DNA of 64,000 bases, taken from Benincasa hispida. Lineage: Eukaryota > Streptophyta > Magnoliopsida > Cucurbitales > Cucurbitaceae. The notes under the pieces are model-generated. The model made no database searches and was not told the DNA's origin. It saw nothing but the letters and a program-made list of their open reading frames with translations. Made by a program: the position numbers and the translations under genes. Location of the stretch: positions 34,968,023-35,032,022 of the forward strand of contig NC_052350.1 in assembly GCF_009727055.1 (NCBI RefSeq), written 5' to 3'. This document shows, piece after piece, positions 33,008 to 44,488 of the stretch. Numbering within the stretch: position 1 is the stretch's first letter; every line of letters starts with the position of its first letter.

Positions 33008-34851
33008 TTGGGATTGATGTCCTAATTTTGCCGGAGTCTCGTTGTTTTGTAAAGATACACATTGTTTGATGAATAATTGTTATTTAATTCTGGTATTTAC
33101 TCATATCTAATAAACAAAGCTCCTTGGTTATCTTATGTGAACTTAAGCATGTATATGTGAATTACAAATTGGAATCATACCTTAAGTGATAAAGCCTAAA
33201 ATAGTCTGTAGTATAAGATTAAGGTGGGATACCTGATCCTGGTGACACTACGGATATGGCCCGCTTTGTAGAGGTTTGTCAAGTGTTGTAAAATACTACA
33301 GATGGTAGATCCTGACCATTCATGTGGAGATGTATGAGCGGGGGGTTTTCCTATACAAAGAGTTTATATAAGACCTGACCAGGAGATGACTAGACTCTGT
33401 ATATAACGTCGTTGATACTAGAGGACTTACATCTCACTAAACGACCATAGGTGACACGACCTCAATCCTGAGTGTGTTGGAAACTCCTGCCTTTGAGGGC
33501 GGTCCTTTGTTAGTATGGTGAGAGACCGATGAAATTGCCAGCTCAACATGCCTACCTTTTTAGGGATTTGTCTGATCTGGGAGCGGGAACTCAATCCACG
33601 AGATGGAATTCACTTCTTCTCGAAGCAGAGATAAGTAGAAGAGATGCTCCCTTAAGGGTGATTCCAGGGCTTGCAATAGTGGCCATAGCTTCTCTTTGGA
33701 AGATAGGACTCAGTCATAGTAGGACTATGACTTATGTTCTTAGAGAGATCAGTGGTACTTAAGGAGTTAGATGTAATTACAGGGGCATACCAGTTATTGG
33801 CGCCAGCTATACTTACGAGCGATCTGTGAAGGGTTGTCGCACTATTGATTGGTTAAGATGGACACATAATATATCTGTGGTAAGGAGAGTTCAGCTGTCG
33901 ATCTTTAGTGGAGTGCCTGGCAGTTAACGGATGGTGGATCCCGTGACTAAAGAGTTTAGTCAGTTATTAACATACCATTGGAGCTTCGAGCTACAGGTCC
34001 ATAAGGTCCCCTTAGTAGCTCAATGGATTCAATTGAGGATCAGTTCTTGGTGTTGATTTGAAATGTTCAAATTGACAAGAGGTATTTTGATTATATATGA
34101 TATGATCAGTATGATGTATCTATTTTTAGTAATTTTTTGTCAAAAATTGTTTTGAGATTTCTCTCTCCGAAAAAGAAACTCATAAAAGCTGTCAAGCAAA
34201 TACGGATTTACTAAATGACAACTTGAGCAAGCTAGACGATCGTGTAGTGTTTTGTAAGCGATAGACACAGTACTAAGCGATGAGTTAAACAATCGCTTAG
34301 CTTTTGCTAGACGATCGGTTAGTTTTGCTAAATGATTAGGCATCGACCTATACGATAGGTTTCAGACATCTCCACAAGCCACCGATCGTGTACCGATTGT
34401 TGCTTCCTCCTTCATCTGCCTAAACCAAGTCCACGCAGAGCCACCCTCTAGATTCTCACACGAGAATACCAAGGTACCTTCTTGTGTGGTGTCATACTCA
34501 ATTCGACACTGTCAAGGTTCTGTGGAGGTCGTTTTGTTTGTTGGGGTGTTCGTGACCAAGGCGATCGTTGAGGACGAGTGTGTAGAGTGTTCGTGTTATC
34601 TAGCAGTCATGTTGTTCGAGCCTTTGGTTGCTGTGTTCGAGCATTCGTGAGCAAGGAGCGTGGAGATGAGTCGAAAACGTTGTAGCTTTTCTCCTTGTTC
34701 AGTTTTGTTTCATGCTGTAATTTCTGTAACAATTGCATAACTGTTTGTTTGAGTTTACGACTGTAATTTTGTAATGTTCATACATGATTGTAATTTGGAA
34801 TGATCTATTTTCCGCTACTCATGGAAATCTCGGATTCGATTTCCTTCACAA
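33008..34851 (+). repeat. Ty1/copia 3' LTR, type B
   Basis: It starts TGTTGGGATTGATGTCCTAA after the purine-rich 'gtgaggga' and runs about 1.84 kb to a 'ttccttca' end. It contains the block of stress-type hairpins common to these LTRs (33480-33840), the ACGATCGT array (34220-34390) and a T-rich tail (34700-34800). The small ORFs inside have no domain. Confidence 0.78.
34220..34390. repeat. ACGATCGT-type array in plus copia LTR
   Basis: 'agacgatcgtgtag', 'aagcgatag', 'caatcgcttag', 'agacgatcggttag', 'tacgatagg' and 'cgatcgtgtac' recur, in the same LTR position as 17160-17410 in the minus copy. Confidence 0.75.
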
Positions 34852-35321
34852 TCAACTATATGATAACCCTTCACAAATCGCTCGTAAGTACAGCTGGGCC
34901 AATTTACCGTTTGCCTCTGTAGTTACATCTAACTCCTTAAGTACCACTGATTCCTCTAATGAAAAATAAGTCATAGTCCTACTATGACTGAGTCCTCTCT
35001 TCCAAAGAGAGGTGTGGCCACTATGTTTAAAACCCGTAATCAGTTCTTAAAGGAGCAATTTATCTACTTACCCTGCTTCGGGAAGGAGTGAATTTCGTCT
35101 TGTGTAGCTGAGTTCCCAGCTCCCCAATCAGACGAATCCTCAAAAAGATAGGCTTGTTGAGTTGGCAATCTGGCCACTCTCACCCATACTAATCAAAGGA
35201 TCACCCTCATAGGCAGGAGTTCCCAACTCACTCAGGATTAAGGTCATGTCACTATGGTCATTTTAGTGAAATGTAAGTCTCATTATCAACGGCGTTATAT
35301 AAAGAGACTAATCATCTTTAT
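34852..35321 (-). repeat. Copia type B LTR segment, inverted to the preceding LTR
   Basis: It reads as the reverse complement of 33370-33850, for example 'acatctaactccttaagtac' here against 'cttaaggagttagatgtaat' at 33757. The two form an inverted repeat of about 400 bp spaced by 1 kb. Continues at 37081 after an interruption. Confidence 0.75.
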
Positions 35322-37080
35322 AGTGTCACCTATGGTCATTTTAGTGTTAAACATTTTTATTTTATCAATAACAATGACTTGTTGATTTATATCTTATTTG
35401 AAAATCCAATAAACGCATCCTTGGCTATAATCTTGAATGCTGTAACTTTATGTAATGACATAAAACAGGATCAAATTGACAGTATATAGCTAAATGGTTA
35501 ATATAGTATATGGATGAATTGGGTATCTCATTCTGGTAACACTATTGGATGCGGCCCACTACTTATAGTTGTTACAAGAAGTTGTAAGGTCTACAAACGA
35601 TGTGATCTACAAATCGTTCATGTTGAGACATGAGAGTGTGGGCCTCCTATGCAATGAGTTTGCATATAGACTGGATGACGAAAATAGTCACTTTTCTTTA
35701 TATACGGTCGTTTTTACCTGTTAAAACTGACTATTTCATTTATTATATAACCTAGGTTAACTCGATCTTAATTCTAAGCTAACTATGAACTCCTGTTTGT
35801 TCGGGATTATCCTTTAATCTACAAACGGTGAGAGTAGTCCAACAGCACTACTCAATAAGCTTACCATTTTGGGGATAAAACCGGATGAATAGCTAGGGAC
35901 ATAGCCTTGCAAGATGGAATTCACTCCTACCCTATTTAGGGTTAGCAGATAGGTCGTTCTCTTAAGTATTGATTCCAAGTCTTGAACAATCGGGAACCCG
36001 CCTTCTCATGATAGAGAAAGGATTTGATTTCTTAGAGATATGAATCAGAATTGTTCATTAGAGGATCATTAGGAACTTAAGGAACAAGATGTATTCACAG
36101 GGATAAAACGGTATTTTTGACCTAGCTATGATTACGAACAACCTGTGAAGGATCGACTTATTGATTATGGTTATGGACATAATATATCTACAGTGAGAGA
36201 AGTTCAACTATGGGCTATAGTGGAGTGTCCCATTAGTTAACGAATGTGGGTTAGATCGGACTAATGAGTTTAGTCGATTAATCTCGAATCGTTGGAGCCC
36301 ATGATCTATAGGTCCACGAGGTCCCCCTAATAGCTTGTAAATGGATAAGCTTTAGAGTAGCTTGAGAAATTAATCTGAGACGTTCAAATTAAATGAAACA
36401 AGAGAATATATATTTAAATATGATTTAAATATATGAAGATGATTATTGTGCAAAAATTAATTTAATATTTGATATTAAATTAATTTATGAAATTAATATT
36501 AGAAAATCATTTTTCAATCAAAATGGTTTTGAAATCATTTTGTGTTTTAAAAGAAAAATGAAAATCGTTTATGCATGTTGCACAAAATGGAAAATGCACT
36601 TTTTCCATTATCTTCATCTTCATGCTCACACAAAAGTCATTATCTTCTCTTCATTAATTCTCCAAGCATGAGTTGCAAGCCATACACTTCATTTCTTTGC
36701 ATGTTCATCTACAATACATAAAGAAGTTTAGAGTCATTTGAGAAGTGGGAAATGCAAAAATTTTGAGATAAAATCTCTGTGAGAAGAAAAGGGTTCTTCC
36801 TATCCGGCTACTGTGTGTTCTTCATTGTTCTTCCTTTTCAAGCTGTTCTTAAGTCCCACAACTCTACCTAAAGCTCCAAGATGATAGTAGAGAAGGCTTT
36901 GAGGTGGCTCACGGTGATTTCTGGTGAAGACAGCCGCTGTATAATCAGATCCTTGGAGAGTTCTTCAAAGGTATGATCTTGAAACCCTCTTTTTAGAAGA
37001 GCATGCTTTATTTTCTGCCAAAATTAGTGAGTTTGAATGCTTATAGATCCTTGATACTTCTGTTGCATGTTATTTAACGC
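35322..37080 (+). repeat. Copia type A LTR (plus) nested in the minus LTR
   Basis: It parallels the minus type A LTR (1601-2846 plus 13307-13773): 'gattacgaacaacctgtgaagg', 'aatatttgatattaaattaat', 'gagcatgcttta'. It separates the two parts of the minus type B LTR. No internal region is attached, so it is solo or truncated. A 23-bp phrase 'ctatggtcattttagtg' occurs at both 35260 and 35332. Confidence 0.68.
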
Positions 37081-37359
37081 TTTCAGTAACATCTACAAAG
37101 CGGGTCGTATCCATAATATCACTAGGATAAAGTATCCCTCCTTTATCCTTATACTACAGACCATTTAGGTTATTACTTACGGCATGATCCACTTTTATGT
37201 CTCACATACATGCTTAAGTTACATGAAATAATCACAGATCTTAGTTTATTGGATATGAGTAAATGCAAATAAAATAACATTTATTTTATTAATAACAATG
37301 TGTACAAAATGTTTTCAAACTACGAGACCACCAAGAGAATTAGGACACCTATCCCAACA
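37081..37359 (-). repeat. Start of the minus type B copia LTR
   Basis: Reverse complement begins TGTTGGGATAGGTGTCCTAA at 37359 and follows 33008-33275 of the plus LTR through 'gacccgctttgtagatgtt'. It completes the LTR piece at 34852-35321, minus about 100 bp. Confidence 0.72.
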
Positions 37360-38150
37360 CTTTGAACATGTATCAAAACAAAATTTTGGTTCTGATGAGG
37401 TAGCATTGTTATGCTGTTGAAATTTTTGTTGATGTTTTTAAAATTTGTTTTTGGGTGAATGTCAACTTAGCTTTCATAAGATCCCTTAAGTTGTGTTTAT
37501 TCTAGGGTTGTCATCGTATGCCTATGCCCTTTAAGAAAGAACAAGCACAACATAAATTTTGTGCTCAATGCTGCTTAATTTTGGTGGATGCATACCAAGA
37601 ACGTAAATAGGTCTTCAAAAAAAGATTTGGTTAGATATTCCACGTATGACCAAAGACCTGAAAATGATTTTAGAGGAGCCAAGTTCAATATGATTATACT
37701 AGCAATAACAAGATCGATACTATATAAAATAGGATCTAAAGCCACCAAAGAAGTGACAAGAGTCAGAGCCATACTCCCAAGTTCGAATCGAAAGGCCCAA
37801 CTTACAAACAGTCGTCCACGATGTCCCACTTTGGAAGTGGGGGCTAATGTTGTGGATGAATTTGGGCCCAACTAAATAAGCCAAAATCAGGAAAAGATAA
37901 GATAGGATAAGATAAGATAATTTTATCCTAGCTTATTTGAGATTAGAAAAACTGATATCTTAATTATAATAGGATTAAGATAAACCCTAGATCAAATCCC
38001 TTATAAATACACCATTATAACTCTATATGAGATAACTAAAAATTTCTGACTTCTTCTCTATTAGAAAGTTCTAACCTTTTCTTTGTTTTATAGGTCCTCT
38101 CTTTCTTAAATTACTAATTTACCGTTGTTGTCAAAAGTCAAGTACATTTT
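37360..38150 (+). repeat. Degraded LTR-like sequence
   Basis: No gene is seen. 37850-38150 shows 'tgttgtggatgaatttgggcccaac', a purine array of 'gataagata' units, 'cttataaatacaccattat' and a tail 'aggtcctctctttcttaaatta...gttgttgtcaaaa'. That tail is homologous to 50150-50355. The overlapping 37575-37875 ORFs on both strands are not supported. Confidence 0.5.
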
Positions 38151-41100
38151 TCCATGTCTAGATTTTGTTGTCTAGGAGAAAAACAAATTTAAGAAACAAA
38201 TGTTATGATTATGTGTTCTAATAATGATCCATCAGGAAACACAGCAGTAATAGGCTTCACTTATCAGCAATAAACAAATGACGCAATTTAAAGATGAGTT
38301 TGGACTTTGTCATGGCTTTGAAAGCAATATATACGACCACACTCAATTTCCTTTATTTCGCCTCCAACAATGACAACATAGTGACAACAATCGGAGTTGT
38401 TTGTTCTTCCCCCGACAACCCTTGATGGTCGAAAGCAACAAACAAAATCTTTCCAGATACCAAACAAATCAAGTATAGAGGACAAGAGCGAGAAAAGTGC
38501 GCCAAAATCAAAATATGCAAGAACTAGAAAGTGAATAAGAAAATGAGAGCAGAGAGAGAAAATGAAATAGAACGAGAACGAGAGTTGAGGAAGTGAGATG
38601 GAATTAGAACAAGAGTGAGAAAAGAAAAAATAATTCGAAAAAGGGCTCGGAAACACTAGCAAAAGATTAGAGACTTTGTTTTTAGAAAGGGTCAAATTTC
38701 CTTTTTGAAAAAAGAATTAAGTTCATCTCTATAGAAAAATCCCATGGACCACTTTGATCAAATTATATGTTAGCTCCATGTTAAATGTTAGCTCGCATGT
38801 TTATATGGGCCTTCAAACTTTCCAGTTGTTTTTAATACATCTCTATATATTATTAGACACGTTTTTAAAAATTTTAAACCAATTGAATATTAGTTCGAAA
38901 GTTTAAAAATTTGCTACATATTTTCTTCAAAAAATCAAACACTTATTTGGCACAAAATAAATGTTCAGAAATATATTCATCACTTATTCAAATTTTTGGA
39001 TGTGCCTTGAAAGGTAAAGGACTAAAACTTATAGTTTAATGAAACATGTTTTTTTTAACCTAAATAAGAATAAATCGGAAGTAATTGACATGTATCTATT
39101 TCTTTAGATTCAAATCTCCATACTTAGTCTTTTGTACTAAAAGAACCAAATCGAATATGATTTTCTTATATCTTGAAATTTTGAAAAGAAAAAAGCTAAT
39201 TGAATGCCAAAACAAGTACTCGTAATTTAAAATCACTATAGAAATTAGGGCAAATATCAACTTACACTCCTAAATTTTGGGATATTCGATAAAACATCAA
39301 ACTAGTAATTGTATCTCTTTAAAACCTAAACTTTCATAATTGAATCCATTTAAGACCACACGTTACTAATTTACAACTATTTTTACTTGATTCCATTTAA
39401 AATCTCGCCAAAGTCACCTAAATAAAATTATTCTTATAAAAAAGTCCATCAATTTACCAAAAAGAAAAACAAGCATGTAATTCTTTTAAATAAGTGCATA
39501 AAAATAGAGAAAGACGAGCAAATGAAAATATGCTCAAATTTTGAAAAATCATCGTTAAATATTTTATTTTCACATTTCTCTTTAGTTTACTTTTTTATAT
39601 ATAATATGGGGAGAAGGATATCAAACATCTAACCTCAAGATTGATAGTACCTCTTTAATTTACATAATCCTTGCATTAAAGAAGTCTTGTTCACTTGAAA
39701 AAGTTATGCATTATCGCTCCTAAAATGAAATTCAAATGAAGAGTCCAAATTGATTCATTAATAAAAATTTAAGATTTAAATTTATACAAATCATCAGTTT
39801 TAAGTTTAAGTTAATTTAACTTCCAACCTTTAGAAATATAAATGGATTCTTTCTTTAAAAATAATTCAAAATCAAGTAGAAATGCATGAAAATCAAAGAC
39901 AAAGACAAAGTGACCCTATAATAATGTGAAGAGAATAATTCAATAGATCATCATCAAATTATTGAATTGTATGTTTATTGAAAGAATTCAACATAGAGAA
40001 ACAGAATGTATCTAGGAAAGGGTATTTTCCACACTCACACACATGGTTTGTTGATTCTCTTCTCAGCATCAAAGTATGCAAAGAGTTTCACTTTTTGGGC
40101 ATATCATTCTCTAAACTTTTTCAAAACTAACACAAACCCTTCAATGGGATAACAACATTTTGAAGAATTTTTAGGAAAAAAGTCAAAGCAAAAATTGAAA
40201 ACATATGATTCCACAAACAAAGTTGCATTTTCATTTTGGTTAGATTTTAAATTCCGAAAAAAAATTAAAATTTAGTCCTTGAAATTTTAAAAGTCGGAAT
40301 TTAAATCTTATACTTTGATAAAAATTTCATAAATAGTCCATATTGTAGAGATTATTTATGAGAGTTCTATCAAATCCTAGGGACCTAGAATCTAATTATG
40401 AACAATCATTGAGATTAAATTCTAATTTTTTCCTAGTTATAGGAAGAAAATTTGCAATTTAATCTTTCAATTTTTTTTAAATATATTTTTGGTAGCAAAT
40501 TTAGAAATTGAATTTCGATTTAAATAATTGTTCGAAATATTGTTTGATAATATATATATTTATAAATCATAAAATTAGTTATTTTTTTGACACTATAAAA
40601 TCAATTGTAGTACTCACTAAATATTATGATGGATATAAATTATTTTAATTAATTTATGGTCATGTTTTATGTTAAAATTTTTGTACAATGATTATTTTGT
40701 AATAAATATAATATGATTTAAAGTACATATTAAATTTAACAAAAAAAAATTGAGTCTATAACAAATATTATTTTTATAAATTTTTTATTATTTTAATATA
40801 ATTATGCATTTAGAATTTTTAAATTCAAAATCATAACAACGTCGTTTTCTCAAGTTTACACTATTTGGATCACAAAATTCAAAAATGATATTCAAAATAG
40901 AATCTAGATTGCTTATCGGGTACATCGCTGAACTTAATAAATTTGATAACACAAAATAAAATCTAAATTGTCTATTGAACAGACCCTAAACCTTCCTTTA
41001 ATTCGATAATAAAATCGTTGAATATTGAGGCTGAAATTTATGGAGAAATTCTTTTGCAATCTATTGAAATTTGAGATGCTTCCCTTATTTGAAAATTTAC

Positions 41101-41170
41101 ACGACTGGACAAGATTATTGTAGTTGCATTTGCAATTCTGCAATTTTTATCCTTAACCATCATAAAACAT
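38151..41170. other. AT-rich intergenic DNA
   Basis: No supported gene. The 135-codon minus ORF 38695-38288 is low-complexity and matches no family I recognise. 39250-39400 has the 'cctaaattttgggatattcg...cctaaactttcataattgaatcc' wording of a dispersed plant repeat, also seen at 48460-48560. Multiple long A/T runs occur. Confidence 0.6.
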
Positions 41171-41460
41171 GAAAAATATAAGATCAAACTCCCAAAATAT
41201 CAAGGATCAAAATTATCTGACATTCTCACAAGAATTTTTTCTATTCTCACATGACCAATTCCTAAATTAAGCCAATAGTATGTCAAAATAATTCAATCAT
41301 TTTGGTTTTTAGAGGCTTAAGTCTCATAATTGAGACTTACAAGAAACCTAGAGAGTAACTTTGAGATCAAAAAACTTCTCTTTCCAAAAAAAAAAAAATG
41401 GAGTGTCACACCCTTGACATTATTAATCGATGCCTTTGGGAGTTTGATCTTATATTTTTC
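41171..41460. repeat. Foldback element with 24-bp perfect inverted ends
   Basis: The 24 bases at 41171-41194 (beginning gaaaaatataagatc) recur as an exact reverse complement at 41437-41460. A smaller hairpin ('aagtctcataattgagactt') lies at 41319-41338. It may be a small non-autonomous DNA element. No target duplication is obvious. Confidence 0.65.
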
Positions 41461-42167
41461 AAGATACTAAGTTGAGTTATGAAGTTTGACATTCATATAT
41501 TTGTGGACTTAATATGCATGTAGAGTGAGAAGTTTGTGTTTAGGGTGGTGTATAGTTGATTAATTATAAGTCGAGATATCTGGTACAGTTTTTTTTAATC
41601 TAAAGAAGTTGTTTGTTAACTTTTTATTCAACCATTCAATTAAACATATATTTTCCTAATATTCAATTAAAAACTTCACATATATTTTACAATTTTTTGC
41701 ATATAACTATTATACTTGATTTAGATAAAATACTCTTATTTTATACAAATAACAAAATTATAATTTTCACATGAGTGGAATATATGAAAAAGAAAAGAAA
41801 GGAAAGGTTGGAAAAAAAAAGAAAAAGAAAGAAAAAGGCGAGCAAGGGGTTTAATATTTAATGGCATCTTATGTCAAATGTAAGTTATGATTTATATTGG
41901 ATGAATGTTGCCCTCTTCATAAACATGACTTAGAAAATTTTAACAACATTAAAATGAGAATGCACATTTAAAAAAAAAATTATTTATTTGTTTTATGAAA
42001 AAATACATCTCAATTTTTTTTATGTACAAATGTATGTGTATTATATAGTTTTTCTTATGAAATAAGAAATGTTATTGTTATTATTATTCTTTTGTAACTA
42101 CATATGTATTGTGGGGTTAAAAGAAAATATGGAATGTGTTAATGCTATTGTTTAACATGTCGTTTGG

Positions 42168-42172
<5 letters not shown>

Positions 42173-42229
<57 letters not shown>
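42173..42229. repeat. (TA)n microsatellite
   Basis: Uninterrupted TA dinucleotides of about 57 bp are followed by a short TA-rich link and a 15-base A run. Likely length-polymorphic. Confidence 0.97.
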
Positions 42230-42236
<7 letters not shown>

Positions 42237-42449
42237 TATAAAAAAAAAAAAAAACTTGAATTATGGCCTATTGGGATAGTCCCGGGAAAAAATACATTTC
42301 AAAAAGTCATTTTCATTTAAACACTTTTTGCTCTAAAAGATGATCATTAAACATTATGAACTAATAATTTCCATCTTGTATTAAAAAATACTTTTACTTG
42401 TTGAGCTTTTTTTTTTTGTTTGTAGTTTTTTTAAGTGCATGATCGATTA

Positions 42450-43060
42450 AGTTGGTTGTTAAACTTAATCGTCAAAGTTAGTTGTTGGAGATGATTGATG
42501 GAGTCGGTTGGAGGCGATCACCAAAATTGATCGACAAATGTGGTCTTCACCGGAGGTAGCTGTCATCGAAGTTGCCCACTAGATATGGTCGTCAAAGAAT
42601 CAATGATTGTTGTCAGAGTTGGTCGTAGGTAATGATTGTCGAATTAATTGTCGAAGGTAATTACCAAAGTTTTGGCATCAAAAGTGGCCATTAGAATTGA
42701 TCACCAGTGTGGTATTTGTCAGCGGTAGTTGTCGCACGCAGTGGCATTAGAGCATGCCATCAATGATGATTGTTACCAGAGTATGGCGAAAATAGTCGCC
42801 GATGGTGGTTGTTGTGAGAGTTGGTCGTCAGTGGTGATCGTCGAAGTTGACCATTAAAGGTAGTCGTTGAGTTTGGCATTGAAGGTGATCTTTGGAATTA
42901 GCATAGATGTGGTCTTCGCTAGAGTTGGGCGCCAGAAGTGGTTGTCGGTGATGATCATCAAAGTTGGTTGCCTGAGGTAGTCGTCAGAAGTAGTCATTGT
43001 AATTGATCGCCATATGTGGTCTTTGCCAGAGGTAGATTTACCGTAATGTGCTAAGAACAA
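42450..43060. repeat. Degenerate GTCG/GGT minisatellite
   Basis: About 600 bp of variants of 'gttggtcgtcagaggtagtcgtc', in units of roughly 20-30 bp with trinucleotide rhythm. On minus, 43060-42854 stays open for 68 codons rich in T, D and R. It has the look of a repeat translation with no recognisable domain. GC-richer than the AT-rich surroundings. Confidence 0.7.
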
Positions 43061-43150
43061 AAGTCTAGAGAGATAGGGGACTCAAGGATGGAGATGGAGG
43101 CCCGAGATGACAAGCAAAATGCTAGTAGGACCCACAATTGACTAATAACT

Positions 43151-43240
43151 ATCCATGACCTTAGGAGACTGATATGAATAGATTAGTCAGAATCCATGAC
43201 TTTAGGAGACTGATATGAATAGATTAGTCAGAATCCATGA
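43151..43240. repeat. 41-bp tandem direct repeat
   Basis: The unit starting 'atccatgaccttaggagact' at 43151 recurs at 43192 with one visible change, and its first 8 bases recur at 43233. A further diverged series of 'aggacccat..gagatt/gagctgagagacc' words follows to 43380. Confidence 0.85.
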
Positions 43241-43899
43241 AAGAGCTTAAAAGATTCATGGAAAACCTTAGCAGGACCCATAAGGGAGATTAGAAGACTC
43301 ATGTGGGAGCTGAGAGGACCTAATAGAAGCTTGGAGGACCTCATTAATATCCCTATATGATTTTGGTAGGACTCATGAAGAATTTAATACTTGAAAATTT
43401 AGTAGCCAAAATAAAATACACGAAGTCCAATGACCAAATTACGTGCCAGTAATTATAAGCAATAAAAGAGAATAAGAAAATTCATTACGATCGATGGTTT
43501 TTACCAAACGTAGGAGGGAGTTAAAAAAAAATAAAGTTAAAAGACTAGAATATACATTTTGAAAGTAAAAAAAAAAAAAAAAAAAATTCGTTTTTTTAAA
43601 ATATAGACACAAATACCAAAAAGAACCTAAATTAACTTGCATAAAATTAAAGCTAATAGTAGCAAGTCAACAACCACCATAAAATTTTGGATGGGTAAAA
43701 GCGAGAGAAATGCAGAGGGAGAAAAAATATATTTTTTAATTTTCTAAAAGAAAGAAAGAAAAAAAAAAAAGATTTCTGCTGATTGAAGAGGTAAGTATTA
43801 TCCAAAAAGTAGAAAATCTGAGAAACAAAACAAGGTTTAAACTTCGTAGTAATATAGAATAGGATTGATGGATACGGTATTAATAAAAAAAGCTAAGAT

Positions 43900-44488
43900 C
43901 ATAAGATGAATGATTCTCAAAGTGGTCCTCTTCAAAAAGCAGCTGCCACTGCCACTAATGCAATGCCAGCAATGGCTGACCCATCAAAGATGCTTCACTA
44001 TCCGACATCCTCAGTTTATTATCTTTAATTTAACTTCTCATTTCATCAATTTCAATGCTTTTCCAAATAAATTCTCCCTCATTTTTCACTTTTCCCTCTC
44101 TTTCACTCTCCCAAAATATTCTCCGGGTCGACCCGGATTCAAATTCCGGCCTAAACTCTATTTTCAACCTCAATCTTGCCTCTACTTCGCTTTTTTGAGT
44201 TGGGTTTTCTCTTTTCCCATCTGGGGTTTGCTGTTTTTCGTCAAATCATTGAGCTTCTTTCCCCCTTTAATGGCGGATTCTTCTGGATCTTCTTTGCTGA
44301 AATTACTGTGTAATGTTGTTTATGAGCTTCCCCTTTTCAGTTTGAGCTGAAAAAGACTCTTTACCCATTCCCCCCCTTCTGATTCCAAGTGGATTTCACT
44401 TTCACTTTCACTTTCACTTTCTCGTTCCCACTTTTTGTTTTGGTTTCTCCCTTTTTCTTGTTGTTCTTTCTTTTGGGAAACTTTGAAG
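43900..44488 (+). promoter_or_regulatory. Upstream and 5'UTR region of the GH17 gene
   Basis: The sequence turns from A/T-rich to pyrimidine-rich from about 44030. A TTTCAC hexanucleotide repeat (44394-44421) lies 70 bp before the start codon, and CT-rich leaders are common in plant genes. The 43910-44350 ORF has upstream stops and no domain. No single convincing TATA box was fixed. Confidence 0.5.
44394..44421 (+). repeat. (TTTCAC)n microsatellite in the probable 5'UTR
   Basis: About 4.7 perfect copies of TTTCAC, immediately upstream of the GH17 start. Confidence 0.9.

Noticed and set aside
38288..38695. 135-codon minus ORF with a hydrophobic start
   Set aside because: Low-complexity F/S/L run from a GA-rich strand, with no recognisable domain and no splice or promoter context.
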